Of a DNA stretch of 51,618 nt, positions 23,107 to 31,398 are shown piece by piece. Location of the stretch: NCBI GenBank assembly GCA_900542945.1, contig UQPI01000008.1, positions 1-51,618 of the forward strand, read 5' to 3'. This DNA is from an uncultured Collinsella sp. GTDB taxonomy: Bacteria > Actinomycetota > Coriobacteriia > Coriobacteriales > Coriobacteriaceae. The notes beneath the pieces are model-generated. The model ran no database searches. It was not told the origin of the DNA and worked only from the letters and a program-made list of their open reading frames with translations. The position numbers were made by a program, and so were the translations under genes. Numbering within the stretch: the stretch's first letter is position 1; every line of letters starts with the position of its first letter.

Positions 23107-23871
23107 GTGATTAAGGCAGAGCGACAGGATAAAGTTCGTCAGCTGCTCGAGGAGCAGGGCACGGTCTCGGTCAAAGAGATTTCGGATGCGTTAGGTGTCT
23201 CGGATATGACGATCCGCCGCGATCTTGAGGAACTTGCGAGCCTGGGCGAGATCGAGCGCGTGCACGGTGGAGCCCGTAGTGCACAGGGTCGCCCCCACGC
23301 TATGCTGCGCCATGAGTATTCGCACAGCGAAAAGCGCACTAAGCATGCCGAGGAAAAGCTGCAGATCGCGCGCCGCGCTGTGGAGCTTATCGAGGAAGGC
23401 TCGACCATCTTTTTGGGTACGGGCACCACGGTGGAACAGATGGCCTCGATGCTGCCGGCGTGCCGCCTGCGCATTGTGACCAACTCGCTTTCGGTGTTTA
23501 ACCTGCTCGAGGCGCGCGAAGACTGCGACCTGTGCCTCGTGGGCGGTATGTACCGTCGCCGCACCGCCGCTTTTGTGGGGCCAACGGCCGAGGATACCCT
23601 GCGTGCGCTGGGCATCGACGCGGCGTTTATCGGCGCCAACGGCATTCTGGACGGCGACGTGTCTACGTCCAATATGGATGAGGGCCGTATCCAGCAGCTC
23701 GCCTTTAGCAAGGCAGACTCGCGCTATCTGATCGCCGACTCCAGCAAGATCGGCAAGCGCGACTTCTACACCTTCTGCCGCCTGGACAATTTGGACGCCG
23801 TGGTGTGCGAGCCGGGTATTACCGCCGAGGATCGCGCCGCCATTGAGGAACACACGCAGGTCATCTGCTAG
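23107..23871 (+). CDS. DeoR/GlpR-family transcriptional regulator, LacR-like
   Basis: A 254-residue repressor-type regulator. Residues 1–57 are the DeoR helix-turn-helix (RQDKVRQLLEEQGTVSVKEI, SDMTIRRDLEELASLGEIER), followed by the sugar-phosphate-binding domain with FLGTGTTVEQMA (about 105), VTNSLSVFNLL, CLVGGMYRRRTAAFVGP and IGANGILDGDVSTSNMDEG. LacR in Gram-positive lac operons is of this family and senses tagatose-6-phosphate, which fits the pathway here; that is inference. The start is GTG at 23107 with GAGGA upstream. It is divergent from galM and followed by a toxin–antitoxin pair on the other strand. Confidence 0.88.
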   Translation: MIKAERQDKVRQLLEEQGTVSVKEISDALGVSDMTIRRDLEELASLGEIERVHGGARSAQGRPHAMLRHEYSHSEKRTKHAEEKLQIARRAVELIEEGSTIFLGTGTTVEQMASMLPACRLRIVTNSLSVFNLLEAREDCDLCLVGGMYRRRTAAFVGPTAEDTLRALGIDAAFIGANGILDGDVSTSNMDEGRIQQLAFSKADSRYLIADSSKIGKRDFYTFCRLDNLDAVVCEPGITAEDRAAIEEHTQVIC

Positions 23872-23885
23872 CGAGTGCCGCCGTG

Positions 23886-24191
23886 CTAGACCAGGCGGGC
23901 GTAGTCCTGTGACTGGTGAAAGACGTGGGCGATATAGATAGTTTCGCGCTCAAACTTGTAAAGACAGGTGTAGTTGTTGACGGGAAACGATCGGTAATTA
24001 CGTGCCGCCAGCTCCTGCATGTGTGAGAGAGGTCGTAGGAGCGGCTGCTCGCGAAGCAGATCAAGCTGATATTCAAACTCAGCGACAAAATTGCCTGCTG
24101 CACGCGGATTCTTGAGGATTTGAGCAAGGTATCCGACAATACTCTCGTACTCATATCGCGCGCTTTTGAGGATTACGACGTTATAGGTCAT
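23886..24191 (-). CDS. RelE/ParE-family toxin
   Basis: A 101-residue protein with the RelE/ParE pattern: MTYNVVILKSARYEYESIVGYLAQ at the start (helix with A..E/D..I..Y/I), a central PLLRPLSHMQELAARNYRSF and the strand NYTCLYKFERETIYIAHVFH ending in QDYARLV. RelE-like toxins cut ribosome-bound mRNA, ParE-like ones inhibit gyrase; the sequence alone does not decide. Its start overlaps the end of the antitoxin gene by 11 bases, which is the usual coupling of antitoxin first and toxin second. Confidence 0.85.
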   Translation of the reverse strand: MTYNVVILKSARYEYESIVGYLAQILKNPRAAGNFVAEFEYQLDLLREQPLLRPLSHMQELAARNYRSFPVNNYTCLYKFERETIYIAHVFHQSQDYARLV

Positions 24192-24447
24192 ATTTGTCTC
24201 GTATCGAAGCCGCGAAGGATTCGTAGTCGCTGTAGTCGCCTTGCGATATTTCGTCTTCTGCCAACATCATACGAGACAACAGTTTTGCCTTGGCGATTTC
24301 TTCTTGCATGAGGCGATACTGGTCGCTGCTGATGCAGTGCATGGCCTCGTAGCCGTTCTTAGTTACGGTGACGTCGCGCTCAGACTCAACAAGTGCGGTG
24401 AATGTGGCAGTGTCCTTCATGTCTCGGACGGGCACACAGATGGGCAT
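24181..24447 (-). CDS. Phd/YefM-family antitoxin
   Basis: An 88-residue protein, first gene of the toxin–antitoxin unit. The N-terminal part (MPICVPVRDMKDTATFTALV, then RDVTVTKNGYEAMHCIS) is the Phd/YefM DNA-binding and dimer region, and the C-terminal part (AEDEISQGDYSDYESFAASI) is the acidic toxin-binding tail. AAGGAG lies six bases before the ATG at 24447. Such antitoxins normally repress their own promoter together with the toxin. Confidence 0.85.
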   Translation of the reverse strand: MPICVPVRDMKDTATFTALVESERDVTVTKNGYEAMHCISSDQYRLMQEEIAKAKLLSRMMLAEDEISQGDYSDYESFAASIRDKYDL

Positions 24448-24513
24448 AGGTATCTCCTTCGCATTGGGACATAATTGTACCACGCCGTATCAAATAATCG
24501 GTACCGTCGAATT

Positions 24514-24570
24514 GTCTCAATCTGTAACAGATAGACGCCCAAAACCGGGTTTAGTGTTACAGATCGAGAC
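24514..24570. repeat. 57-bp palindromic repeat, copy 1
   Basis: GTCTCAATCTGTAACA (24514–24529) and TGTTACAGATCGAGAC (24555–24570) form the ends of a palindrome with a 25-bp centre. Copies 2 and 3 at 26390–26445 and 26471–26527 lie on the other side of the ATPase gene, so the gene is bracketed by this repeat family. Confidence 0.8.
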
Positions 24571-24596
24571 GGCTCGGCATAGCATCCGTTATGCGT

Positions 24597-24717
24597 AAAG
24601 CTCGGTATTACTGTATGTCTCAACCATTGCAATGGTCGGTATTTTTGTAGCTATAAGCTCATTTAAAGCTCGGTATTTTTGTATTATTAGATATATCTGA
24701 AGGTCGGTATTTTTGTA
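24597..24717 (+). repeat. Four direct repeats with an exact 34-bp period before the ATPase gene
   Basis: CTCGGTATTACTGTA (24601–24615), GTCGGTATTTTTGTA (24635–24649), CTCGGTATTTTTGTA (24669–24683) and GTCGGTATTTTTGTA (24703–24717) start exactly 34 bp apart. Each is preceded by AAAG, AATG or GAAG, and the 15-bp intervals are unrelated. The last copy ends 32 bases before the ATPase start codon. This looks like a multi-copy protein-binding array, probably controlling that gene. Confidence 0.8.
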
Positions 24718-24749
24718 AACTAGCACGTAAATTATGCTGAGGTGAGATT

Positions 24750-26120
24750 ATGTTTAAACGGAAGGCATATGATCGTCTGCAGGAGTGGAAAGAACGCTCG
24801 CAAGGGCGCACTGCGGTGCTTATTGAGGGTGCAAGACGCGTTGGCAAAACGACGCTCGTCAAGTGCTTCGCGCAAAATGAATACAAGGATTATCTGTACA
24901 TTGACTTTTCGGCTGCTAGCAAAGCCACGCTCGATATATTTCTGAACCATCGTGAAGATGTCGATCTTTTTTTACGCATGCTTCAGCTGCAGTATGGTAA
25001 GGCCCTCGAACCGAGAGAGTCGCTGGTCATTTTTGATGAAGTGCAGCGGTTTCCCATCGCGCGCGAATACATAAAGCATCTTGTAGAAGACGGCAGATTT
25101 GATTACATCGAGACAGGCTCTCTTGTCTCCATCAAAAAGAATGTCGATAGCATTGTCATACCGTCAGAGGAAGAAAGAATCCCTCTCGAGCCCCTCGATT
25201 TTGAGGAGTATCTTTGGGCGACCGGAAAAGATCTTTATGCAGAAGAGATCCGTAAAGCGCGCGAATCTCGGACCGCGCTTCCGGACGGCGTTCATGCGAC
25301 GTGCATGAGATTATTTGATGAGTATATGCTTGTCGGTGGTATGCCTCAGTCGGTCGACTCCTTTGTGGCAGAGAATGATTTTAGAGGATGCGACAGGGTT
25401 AAACGGCAGATTATCGCACTGTACAGGGAGGACATTGCCAAGTTTGGAGGTTCGGACGCTAGACGTGCGCGGGCGGTTTATGACGATATTCCGGGTCAAT
25501 TATCTGCGGCAAATAAACGGTTCAAATTTGACAGCTTGGAGAAGGGGTCCCGTTTTGAGACATATGAGTCGGCGTTAATCTGGCTTGAGGATGCGCGACT
25601 GATTAACCGTTGCTATTTATGCAGTGATCCGAGCGTGGGTTACCGCCTGCACGAGGACGCGTCTTCGCTTAAATGCTATATGGCGGACACGGGATTGCTC
25701 GTGAGCTTGGCGTTTGATGATGGTCCGGACCTTATGGATGTTCATAGAGACATTCAATTTGGAAGAATTTCAATTAATAAAGGAATGCTAATCGAGAACA
25801 TCGTGGCGCAGCAGCTTAAGAGTCTGGGGCATTCGCTTTTTTATTACAGCTGGCAGGAGCCTTCCAAAACAGAGGGGAGTCGGCCCAGAACGCGTGAAAT
25901 TGATTTTCTTGTTTCGCGCGGCTTTGAAGACGCGGCTGGAAAACCGCGGGTCACTCCTGTTGAAGTTAAATCTTCCAAATCGTATTCAACAATCTCGCTT
26001 GACGATTTCGGCAGACGATTCGAACGACGAGTCGGAGAAGAGATAGTTCTTCACCCAAAACAGCTCAGGGCTGAAGGGCATAGGATATATCTACCTCTGT
26101 ATATGACGATCTTTATCTGA
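24750..26120 (+). CDS. AAA_14/DUF4143 family ATPase
   Basis: A 456-residue protein of a large, poorly understood family. The N-terminal AAA domain has Walker A GARRVGKTT (about residues 27–35), Walker B SLVIFDEVQRFP (about 92) and sensor-like YIETGSLVS (about 115). The C-terminal DUF4143 part ends with REIDFLVSRG and VTPVEVKSSKSYS, which resembles a D-(E)xK nuclease-like core. Base composition is visibly more AT-rich than in the neighbours, and palindromic repeats border the gene on both sides, which suggests acquisition. It has its own 302-bp upstream region with four direct repeats and no operon partners. A function in defence or DNA handling is possible but not shown. Confidence 0.88.
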   Translation: MFKRKAYDRLQEWKERSQGRTAVLIEGARRVGKTTLVKCFAQNEYKDYLYIDFSAASKATLDIFLNHREDVDLFLRMLQLQYGKALEPRESLVIFDEVQRFPIAREYIKHLVEDGRFDYIETGSLVSIKKNVDSIVIPSEEERIPLEPLDFEEYLWATGKDLYAEEIRKARESRTALPDGVHATCMRLFDEYMLVGGMPQSVDSFVAENDFRGCDRVKRQIIALYREDIAKFGGSDARRARAVYDDIPGQLSAANKRFKFDSLEKGSRFETYESALIWLEDARLINRCYLCSDPSVGYRLHEDASSLKCYMADTGLLVSLAFDDGPDLMDVHRDIQFGRISINKGMLIENIVAQQLKSLGHSLFYYSWQEPSKTEGSRPRTREIDFLVSRGFEDAAGKPRVTPVEVKSSKSYSTISLDDFGRRFERRVGEEIVLHPKQLRAEGHRIYLPLYMTIFI

Positions 26121-26129
26121 TCGACGGCA

Positions 26130-26163
26130 TGCGGTCCTGTGGCTTATTGAACCGCAGGACCGT
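26130..26163 (+). terminator. Hairpin after the ATPase gene
   Basis: CGGTCCTG-T-GG pairs with CC-G-CAGGACCG around CTTATTGAA. There is no clear T-run. The following 220 bases hold no convincing gene. Confidence 0.5.
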
Positions 26164-26389
26164 GTATCGTTGGGGGTTTATTGTGATAATGCGCGCAAGC
26201 TAAGCCGGGGATCGAGTTTTCGGGATATGTCGGTGAAGTTCCGTCACCGCGGACTGGGTGTCCGTGCGCCCGACGAGGTCGTTGCGTGCCTAGAAGCCCC
26301 GAGCTCCAGAAGCCGTACGCTTGTTTCGGGCGTGCTGGTCGAATGCTCCAGCGTGAAAGACCCACGGGTGTAGCTTGCTCGGCCTGTTT

Positions 26390-26445
26390 GTCTCGATCTG
26401 TAACAGCTAGGACTGAAAAACTCGGCTACGTGTTACAGGTTGAGA
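26390..26445. repeat. Palindromic repeat, copy 2
   Basis: GTCTCGATCTGTAACA (26390–26405) and TGTTACAGGTTGAGA (26431–26445) repeat the ends of copy 1, with a different centre that still contains GAAAAACTCGG. Confidence 0.75.
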
Positions 26446-26470
26446 TTTTCCGGCTAGGTCTAATCTATTC

Positions 26471-26527
26471 ATCTCGATCTGTAACAGTTGGGGCCGAAAC
26501 CGCGGGTCAGATGTTACAGATCGAGAC
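26471..26527. repeat. 57-bp palindromic repeat, copy 3
   Basis: ATCTCGATCTGTAACA (26471–26486) and TGTTACAGATCGAGAC (26512–26527) are perfect ends apart from the first base. It lies 26 bases after copy 2, so this side carries a tandem pair. Confidence 0.8.
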
Positions 26528-26545
26528 AAACGGCTTCCGACCTGC

Positions 26546-26594
26546 ACAAAAAGGCCGGGGGCGGCGCGCCGTGTGACGTGCCCCCCCGGCTGAG
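26546..26594 (-). terminator. Terminator after lacG
   Basis: On the minus strand GCCGGGGGGGC pairs with GCCCCCGGC and the transcript continues with CTTTTTGTG. It ends the lacE–lacG unit. Confidence 0.75.
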
Positions 26595-26642
26595 GAATGG
26601 GGGCAGGTTGTGTGAGCGGGGCATCTCGCTAGTCGCAAGGCA

Positions 26643-28082
26643 CTAGTCCAGACGACGGGTCTGCGCCACGTGCTTGTACCAGTAGGCGCTTGCCTTGGGC
26701 GTGCGCTTCTGGGTTTCAAAGTCTACGTAGAAGAAGCCATAGCGCTTGTTGTAGCCATTGGTCCAGGAGAACTGATCCTGCAGGCTCCACAGGAAGTAGC
26801 CGCCCACGTTGACGCCCACCTCCATGGCCTTGAGCAGCCAGCGCAGGTGCTGCTCGATGTAGTCGATGCGCGGCTGGTCGTCCACAAAACCGTCCTTGTA
26901 GGGGTCCTTGTAGCCCATGCCGTTCTCGGTGATGAAGATCTGCTTGTAGTTGGGGTAGCGCTGCTTAATGTAGACGAGCAGATCGAACAGACCCTCGGGA
27001 TAGATGATCCAGTCCCAGTCGGTGGTGGGGATGCCGGGCTTGTTCACATGCTCGCCAATGCCCTTGACGCGCCAGCGACCGGTGCCCTTCTCGCCCGTAC
27101 CGTTGTGGTGCAGGTCGTTCTCGCCGTCGTAAGCCTTGAGGAAGCGGCACTGGTAGTTGTTGACACCCAGGTAATCGTTGTAGAGCGCAGCCTCGCGCAT
27201 GATTTCCAGATCATCGTCCAGGATCTCGATGGCGCCGCCCGAGACGGCAGCCAGGCGGTTGGCGCACTCGAGGGTGTCGGGAGCATAGTCCCCGCGGAAG
27301 GTGGCGTCGAGCAAAAACTGGTTCTGCAGCACGTGCTCGTTGTTGGCGGCCTTGATGTCGGCGGGGTCGTTCTCGTTGAGTGGGTACTTAAACTCCAGCG
27401 ATTGAATGACGCCGATCTTGCCTTTAAAGCCGCCGTTGTGGAAGGCCAGCACGGCCTTGGCGTGGGCGAGCATCATGTTGTGCTCGCACTGGAAGGCCTC
27501 GGCAAGATGCGCCTTGACGCCACCGGGGAAGGTACCCTCGATGTAGGTGTTGGAGGCGTCGGCCCAGATCTCGTTAAAGGTGAACCAGTAGGTCACCTGG
27601 TCGGCGTACTCCTTAAAGCAGAAGGTGGCAAAGTCCACAAAGGCATCGATGGTCTCGCGGTTGAGGAAGTCGCCCTTCTCAAAGAGGGGAAGCGGCGTGT
27701 CAAAGTGATGCAGCGTGACGAACGGCTCAACATGGTGCTTATGGCACTCGGCGAAGAGATCGTGGTAGAACTGGACGCCCTCGGGGTTGATTTCGCCGGT
27801 GCCGTTGGGGAAGATGCGGCTCCAGGCAATGGAGAGGCGAATGCCGTTGATGCCAAACTCCTCGCACAGCTCCAGATCGACGGGGTACTGGTTGTAGAAG
27901 TCCGAAGCGGGATCGGGGGAGAAACGGCCTTGGGCTTCCAGAAAGTCGTCCCAGGCAACCTTGCCCTTACCGTGAGTGCGGGTCTCGCCCTCTACCTGGT
28001 AGGCAGCAGTGGCGCCGCCAAAGACAAAGTCCTCGGGAAACTGCGCAGGCGGATTGGTGACGCTAGCAGGATTAACGGACAT
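26643..28082 (-). CDS. lacG: 6-phospho-beta-galactosidase (glycoside hydrolase family 1)
   Basis: LacG splits lactose-6-phosphate, delivered by the lactose PTS, into glucose and galactose-6-phosphate. The 479-residue protein has the GH1 start FPEDFVFGGATAAYQVEG, the acid/base Glu-171 in WFTFNEIW and the nucleophile Glu-386 in FITENGMG. The phosphate-binding trio of 6-phospho-glycosidases is visible as Ser-439, Lys-446 and Tyr-448 in FSWTNGYNKRYG, spaced as in lactococcal LacG. A 6-phospho-beta-glucosidase is less likely because of the neighbouring lacE. No strong ribosome site is seen before the ATG. It follows lacE after 66 bases that contain a strong hairpin, so its level may be set by partial read-through. 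Confidence 0.92.
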   Translation of the reverse strand: MSVNPASVTNPPAQFPEDFVFGGATAAYQVEGETRTHGKGKVAWDDFLEAQGRFSPDPASDFYNQYPVDLELCEEFGINGIRLSIAWSRIFPNGTGEINPEGVQFYHDLFAECHKHHVEPFVTLHHFDTPLPLFEKGDFLNRETIDAFVDFATFCFKEYADQVTYWFTFNEIWADASNTYIEGTFPGGVKAHLAEAFQCEHNMMLAHAKAVLAFHNGGFKGKIGVIQSLEFKYPLNENDPADIKAANNEHVLQNQFLLDATFRGDYAPDTLECANRLAAVSGGAIEILDDDLEIMREAALYNDYLGVNNYQCRFLKAYDGENDLHHNGTGEKGTGRWRVKGIGEHVNKPGIPTTDWDWIIYPEGLFDLLVYIKQRYPNYKQIFITENGMGYKDPYKDGFVDDQPRIDYIEQHLRWLLKAMEVGVNVGGYFLWSLQDQFSWTNGYNKRYGFFYVDFETQKRTPKASAYWYKHVAQTRRLD

Positions 28083-28105
28083 GATGATCCAATCGTCTAA
28101 ATCGA

Positions 28106-28139
28106 AGGGCCAGCCGGTCTTGGATGGTCGGCTGGCCCT
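28106..28139 (-). promoter_or_regulatory. Strong hairpin between lacE and lacG
   Basis: AGGGCCAGCCG (28106–28116) and CGGCTGGCCCT (28129–28139) form a perfect 11-bp stem in the 66-bp gap between two genes of one operon. On the minus strand it is followed by TCGATTT, a weak T-run, so it may act as a partial terminator or an mRNA processing and stability element. Confidence 0.65.
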
Positions 28140-28148
28140 GAGCGTTAC

Positions 28149-29924
28149 TTACTTCGAAAGCTGCTCGGAGACGAAGGCGAGAGACTTGTCGCCGTTCTGG
28201 GAGAGCTCAATGTACTGCTTACCGCGGCAGGCGACGCATTTGTTGCCCACGCGCTCGCAGTCTTTCTGCAGGTCGGCCAGGTAGCTTGCGGCCTGCGGGG
28301 CCAGGACGACCAGGTCAAAGTCGGGGAGCATGTCCACGTGGTTGCCATATGCCTCGGCAGCGGTCTCAAGATTGATGCCGCGCTCCTTGGCAGCCTTGGC
28401 CAGCGCGTTGGCGAGCAGACCCGAGGTTCCGCCGCCCTGGCAGAGCACGAGCACGCGCTTGCCGTAGAGGTCGCTGGCGGTCGTTGCCTCGGCAGCGGGT
28501 GCTGCAGAAGCGGCAGGGGAGTCGACCTTCACGGCCTCGGCAGCAGCGCCGGCGGCAACGCTCTTGGCGTCAGCCTTGCCCTGGAAGGCATCGTTGAGCT
28601 TGGCGGCCTTCTCGGCGTTCTTGGCGGCGAGCTCCTCCTGGGAGATCTCGGCCTCCTCGGTGCACTTCTGGGCGTCATAGGCACGGAAGAACGGGTAGTA
28701 CAGGACAAAGTCGACGACCAGGATGAGGGCGAGCATCACAAAGGCGAGCGGCTGGAAGCCCAAGCCCATGATGGTGCCGATGGGGCCGGGGACGGTCCAG
28801 GGCAGGGTGTACATAAAGCCGTTCATGCCCAAGAAGTCGATAAAGATCTTGAGGATCCAGATGTTGGCGATCGGGGCAAAAACAAACGGGACAAAGAAGA
28901 CGGGGTTGAGCACGATAGGCGCGGCGAACAGCAGCGGCTCGTTGACGGCAAAGCACACGGGGACGATGGCTGCCTTACCGACGGCGCGCATCTCCTGAGA
29001 CTTGGCCAGGAAGCAGAACATGAAGACCAGGACGAGCGTGGCGCCGGTGCCGCCCATGCAGACGACGAAGTACTGGGCACCCTGGGTCAGGACAGCGGAA
29101 GCGTGCTGGCCAGCCTGGAACGCAGCCAGGTTGTCGGTCATGTTGGCAACAAGGGCGGCGGCGATGGCGGGCTCGACGATCGAGGGGCCGTGGACGCCGA
29201 CGAACCAGAAGAGGCTCATGGCACCGTAGATCACAGCGAGGCCGATGTAGCCGTCGGCGGCGGTGAACAGGGGCTGGAACACCTGGATGACGCCCTGGGC
29301 AAAGCAGAAGCCAAAGGCAGCGCGGAAGACGATGTCAAAGACCCAAAAGACGGTGATGCAGACGGAGAAGGGGATGATGTCCTTAAAGGTCTGCGAAATG
29401 TTGGGCGGAACCTGCTCGGGCATCTTGACGGTGATGTTGCGCTTAATGAAGAACTTGTAGATGATGCCGGTCGCAAACGCAGCGATGAAGGCGGTCAGCA
29501 GGCCCTTGGAACCAAGGTAGGTGGTGTTGAAGCCGCTGGCGGCGTCCGTGGCGATCGTGTCGCTCGAAAGGAGCAAGAAGCCGATGATGGCCGCGCACAT
29601 GCACGAGATGAAGTTGATCTGGTTGTTCTTGGGCAGATCACGGTTCTGGGCGTCGGCGAAGTGCTTGGCCGTGGTGGCGGCGCAGGCGATGGCCAGGATG
29701 CCCATGGAGTAGTTGTAGCACTTCCACAGGGCGTTGTTGATGTCATCGGGCCAGTAGAAACCCCAGATGTTGGGGACCGAGGCTACCAGGCAGAAGATGG
29801 ACGAGAAGATGATGATGGGGATGACGGAGATAAAGCCGTCGCGGATCGCCTTGAGGTACTTGTTGCGGGCGATCGCGTTGAAAAAGGGTTGGCCCTTTTC
29901 GATGATGGCGATGAGTTGCTCCAT
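28149..29924 (-). CDS. lacE: Lactose-specific PTS EIICB
   Basis: The permease imports and phosphorylates lactose. The 591-residue protein starts with the IIC domain (FFNAIARNKYLKAIRDGFIS, then about eight to ten hydrophobic segments to residue 410, with VGVHGPSIVEPAIAAALVAN and CFAVNEPLLFAAPIVLNPVF, the substrate region). An Ala/Glu/Lys-rich linker leads to the IIB domain, whose phospho-Cys is near residue 495 in VLVLCQGGGTSGLL. Length and domain order match LacE. TAGGAG lies before the ATG. The IIA partner, LacF, is encoded apart on the other strand at 31501. Confidence 0.93.
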   Translation of the reverse strand: MEQLIAIIEKGQPFFNAIARNKYLKAIRDGFISVIPIIIFSSIFCLVASVPNIWGFYWPDDINNALWKCYNYSMGILAIACAATTAKHFADAQNRDLPKNNQINFISCMCAAIIGFLLLSSDTIATDAASGFNTTYLGSKGLLTAFIAAFATGIIYKFFIKRNITVKMPEQVPPNISQTFKDIIPFSVCITVFWVFDIVFRAAFGFCFAQGVIQVFQPLFTAADGYIGLAVIYGAMSLFWFVGVHGPSIVEPAIAAALVANMTDNLAAFQAGQHASAVLTQGAQYFVVCMGGTGATLVLVFMFCFLAKSQEMRAVGKAAIVPVCFAVNEPLLFAAPIVLNPVFFVPFVFAPIANIWILKIFIDFLGMNGFMYTLPWTVPGPIGTIMGLGFQPLAFVMLALILVVDFVLYYPFFRAYDAQKCTEEAEISQEELAAKNAEKAAKLNDAFQGKADAKSVAAGAAAEAVKVDSPAASAAPAAEATTASDLYGKRVLVLCQGGGTSGLLANALAKAAKERGINLETAAEAYGNHVDMLPDFDLVVLAPQAASYLADLQKDCERVGNKCVACRGKQYIELSQNGDKSLAFVSEQLSK

Positions 29925-29981
29925 GCAATGCTCCTAAGAGTCGGTGGGTTAGCAACGATGGTAGCTTTTGGCGTTCGGTTG

Positions 29982-30126
29982 CCAAAATGTTGACGTTGCC
30001 ATTATGCGACACAAAAAAAGACGCGAACCGGTGGTTCCTGTGCCTGCGAACCGTCGATTCCTTATGCGTAAACGATTGAGCCGCCCGGTGGCTCTGTGTT
30101 TGCATAATGGCAACGTTAACATTTGG
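29982..30126. promoter_or_regulatory. Two inverted operator copies between lacE and the LacI gene
   Basis: CCAAAATGTTGACGTTGCC-ATTATGC (29982–30007) and its inverted copy GCATAATGGCAACGTTAAC-ATTTGG (30102–30126) differ by one base and one indel. Each contains TGTT(G/A)ACGTTGCCA. They flank the start region of divergent transcription and are good candidates for sites of the LacI protein encoded at 30282; two sites 120 bp apart would allow looping. Confidence 0.6.
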
Positions 30127-30157
30127 GCGACAAAAGCCCTTCGTGGAAGCGGGATTG

Positions 30158-30170
30158 TCGGTGAACGGTA
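30158..30170. promoter_or_regulatory. GGTGAACGGT-type site before the LacI gene
   Basis: TCGGTGAACGGTA matches one arm of the palindrome at 10323–10352. A GTGTTCAAAATAAC sequence near 30233 is also similar to the site before lacA at 33465. Confidence 0.45.
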
Positions 30171-30281
30171 GGTTTTGGGTGGTGAGCGTATGGCGGAGGA
30201 GGCGTTAGATATACTTGAAAGTGTTCAAAATAACTGCGTAGGATGCCATCAATGGCATCGTTGACATAGAAAGATCGACCT

Positions 30282-31286
30282 ATGGCCGCTGTTAAAAAAT
30301 CGGTTTCCGTTAAGGACGTAGCGCGTCTCGCGGGCGTCTCGGAGCAGACGGTCTCGCGCACCGTGCACGATTCGCCCAGCGTGCGCCCCGAGACCAAGGA
30401 GCGCGTGCGTGCCGCCATGCGCGAGCTGGGGTATCGTCCAAACTTTGCCGGCCGTTCGCTGCGTCGCGGCAAGTTCAAGACCGTCGGCGTCGCCATGTTC
30501 AACATTACCGGTACCGGCAACCTCGACCGTATGGAGGGCTTTGCCGCCGCGGCCGACAAACACGGCTATGCCATTACCCTCACTAAAGTAGATGGACACC
30601 CCTATACCCTCGAGAGCGCATCGTCGCGCATGAGCGCACTGCCAGTGGACGGCATGGTCGTGATCATGAACCGCATGCCGGCGGACTTTGGCACCTTCGA
30701 GCCGCTGCCCGGTATGCAGACGGTGCTCGTTACCATGCTGGAGCACCCGCTGTGCTCGACGGTTGATAACGATCAGTTCGATTGCTCGCGCCAGGTTGTC
30801 GAGTACTTGCTGGGGCAGGGGCACAAGACCGTGCACTTTATCTCGTGCCCCGAGCGCTCGCTTTCGGGCATGCAACGCGAGGAGGGCTGGCGCGAGACAT
30901 TGCGCGTGCATGGTATTGAGCCGCCGCGGCTCGTCCGTGGCGATTGGACAGCGCAGAGCGGGTATGCTGCCGGTCAGGCTCTGGCGGACGATCCGACCTG
31001 TACGGCCATTTATGCTTCTAACGACGCCATGGCCTACGGCTGCATTCGCGGGCTCGAGTCGCGCGGAAAGCGCGTGCCCCAGGATGTGAGCGTGGTGGGT
31101 GTTGATGACAGCCTGGGCGATATCGTGCCCGACCGTCGCCTGACGACGGTACGCTTTGACAACAAGCGCGTCGGCATGTGGGCGGTCGACAAGATTGCCG
31201 GCGCCGAGGGAGGTGCGTCTGGCGTGGAGCACATGCTGATCCCCGGTGTGCTCGTAGAGGGCGATACGGTGCGCGATTTGCGTTAG
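30282..31286 (+). CDS. LacI-family transcriptional regulator (lac region)
   Basis: A 334-residue regulator. The LacI helix-turn-helix and hinge are SVKDVARLAGVSEQTVSRTV (residues 8–27) and GYRPNFAGRSLRRGK, followed by a sugar-binding periplasmic-type domain with TVGVAMFNITGTGN, STVDNDQFDCSRQVVEYLL, YASNDAMAYGCIRGLESRG and PQDVSVVGVDDSLGDIVPD. It is divergent from lacE–lacG and upstream of lacF. Inverted TGTTAACGTT sites in between are likely targets. Effector unknown; a galactoside or its phosphate is reasonable. It resembles the second LacI protein at 40341. Confidence 0.9.
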   Translation: MAAVKKSVSVKDVARLAGVSEQTVSRTVHDSPSVRPETKERVRAAMRELGYRPNFAGRSLRRGKFKTVGVAMFNITGTGNLDRMEGFAAAADKHGYAITLTKVDGHPYTLESASSRMSALPVDGMVVIMNRMPADFGTFEPLPGMQTVLVTMLEHPLCSTVDNDQFDCSRQVVEYLLGQGHKTVHFISCPERSLSGMQREEGWRETLRVHGIEPPRLVRGDWTAQSGYAAGQALADDPTCTAIYASNDAMAYGCIRGLESRGKRVPQDVSVVGVDDSLGDIVPDRRLTTVRFDNKRVGMWAVDKIAGAEGGASGVEHMLIPGVLVEGDTVRDLR

Positions 31287-31346
31287 GGTGCGGTCCTGTT
31301 TGGGTTGCCGCTAACTGTGTTCGATACTGTTCAGATTGGTTTAAAA

Positions 31347-31375
31347 ACCGTTCACGGACGAAAATTGACCGTTCA
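31347..31375. promoter_or_regulatory. Two ACCGTTCA sites before lacF
   Basis: ACCGTTCACGG (31347–31357) and ACCGTTCA (31368–31375) are direct copies 21 bp apart, i.e. two helical turns. They carry the same core as the sites before the PTS operon, lacA and galK. Confidence 0.5.
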
Positions 31376-31398
31376 TAGCTCGAAATTGCGTTTTGCAT

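Noticed and set aside
24597..24717. The 34-bp-period repeats looked like a small CRISPR array
   Set aside because: Repeats are only 15–19 bp with 15-bp intervals, not palindromic at the ends, and no cas genes are near.
26170..26373. A 67-codon frame between the ATPase gene and the palindromic repeats
   Set aside because: No ribosome site, no recognisable features and composition of a non-coding stretch.
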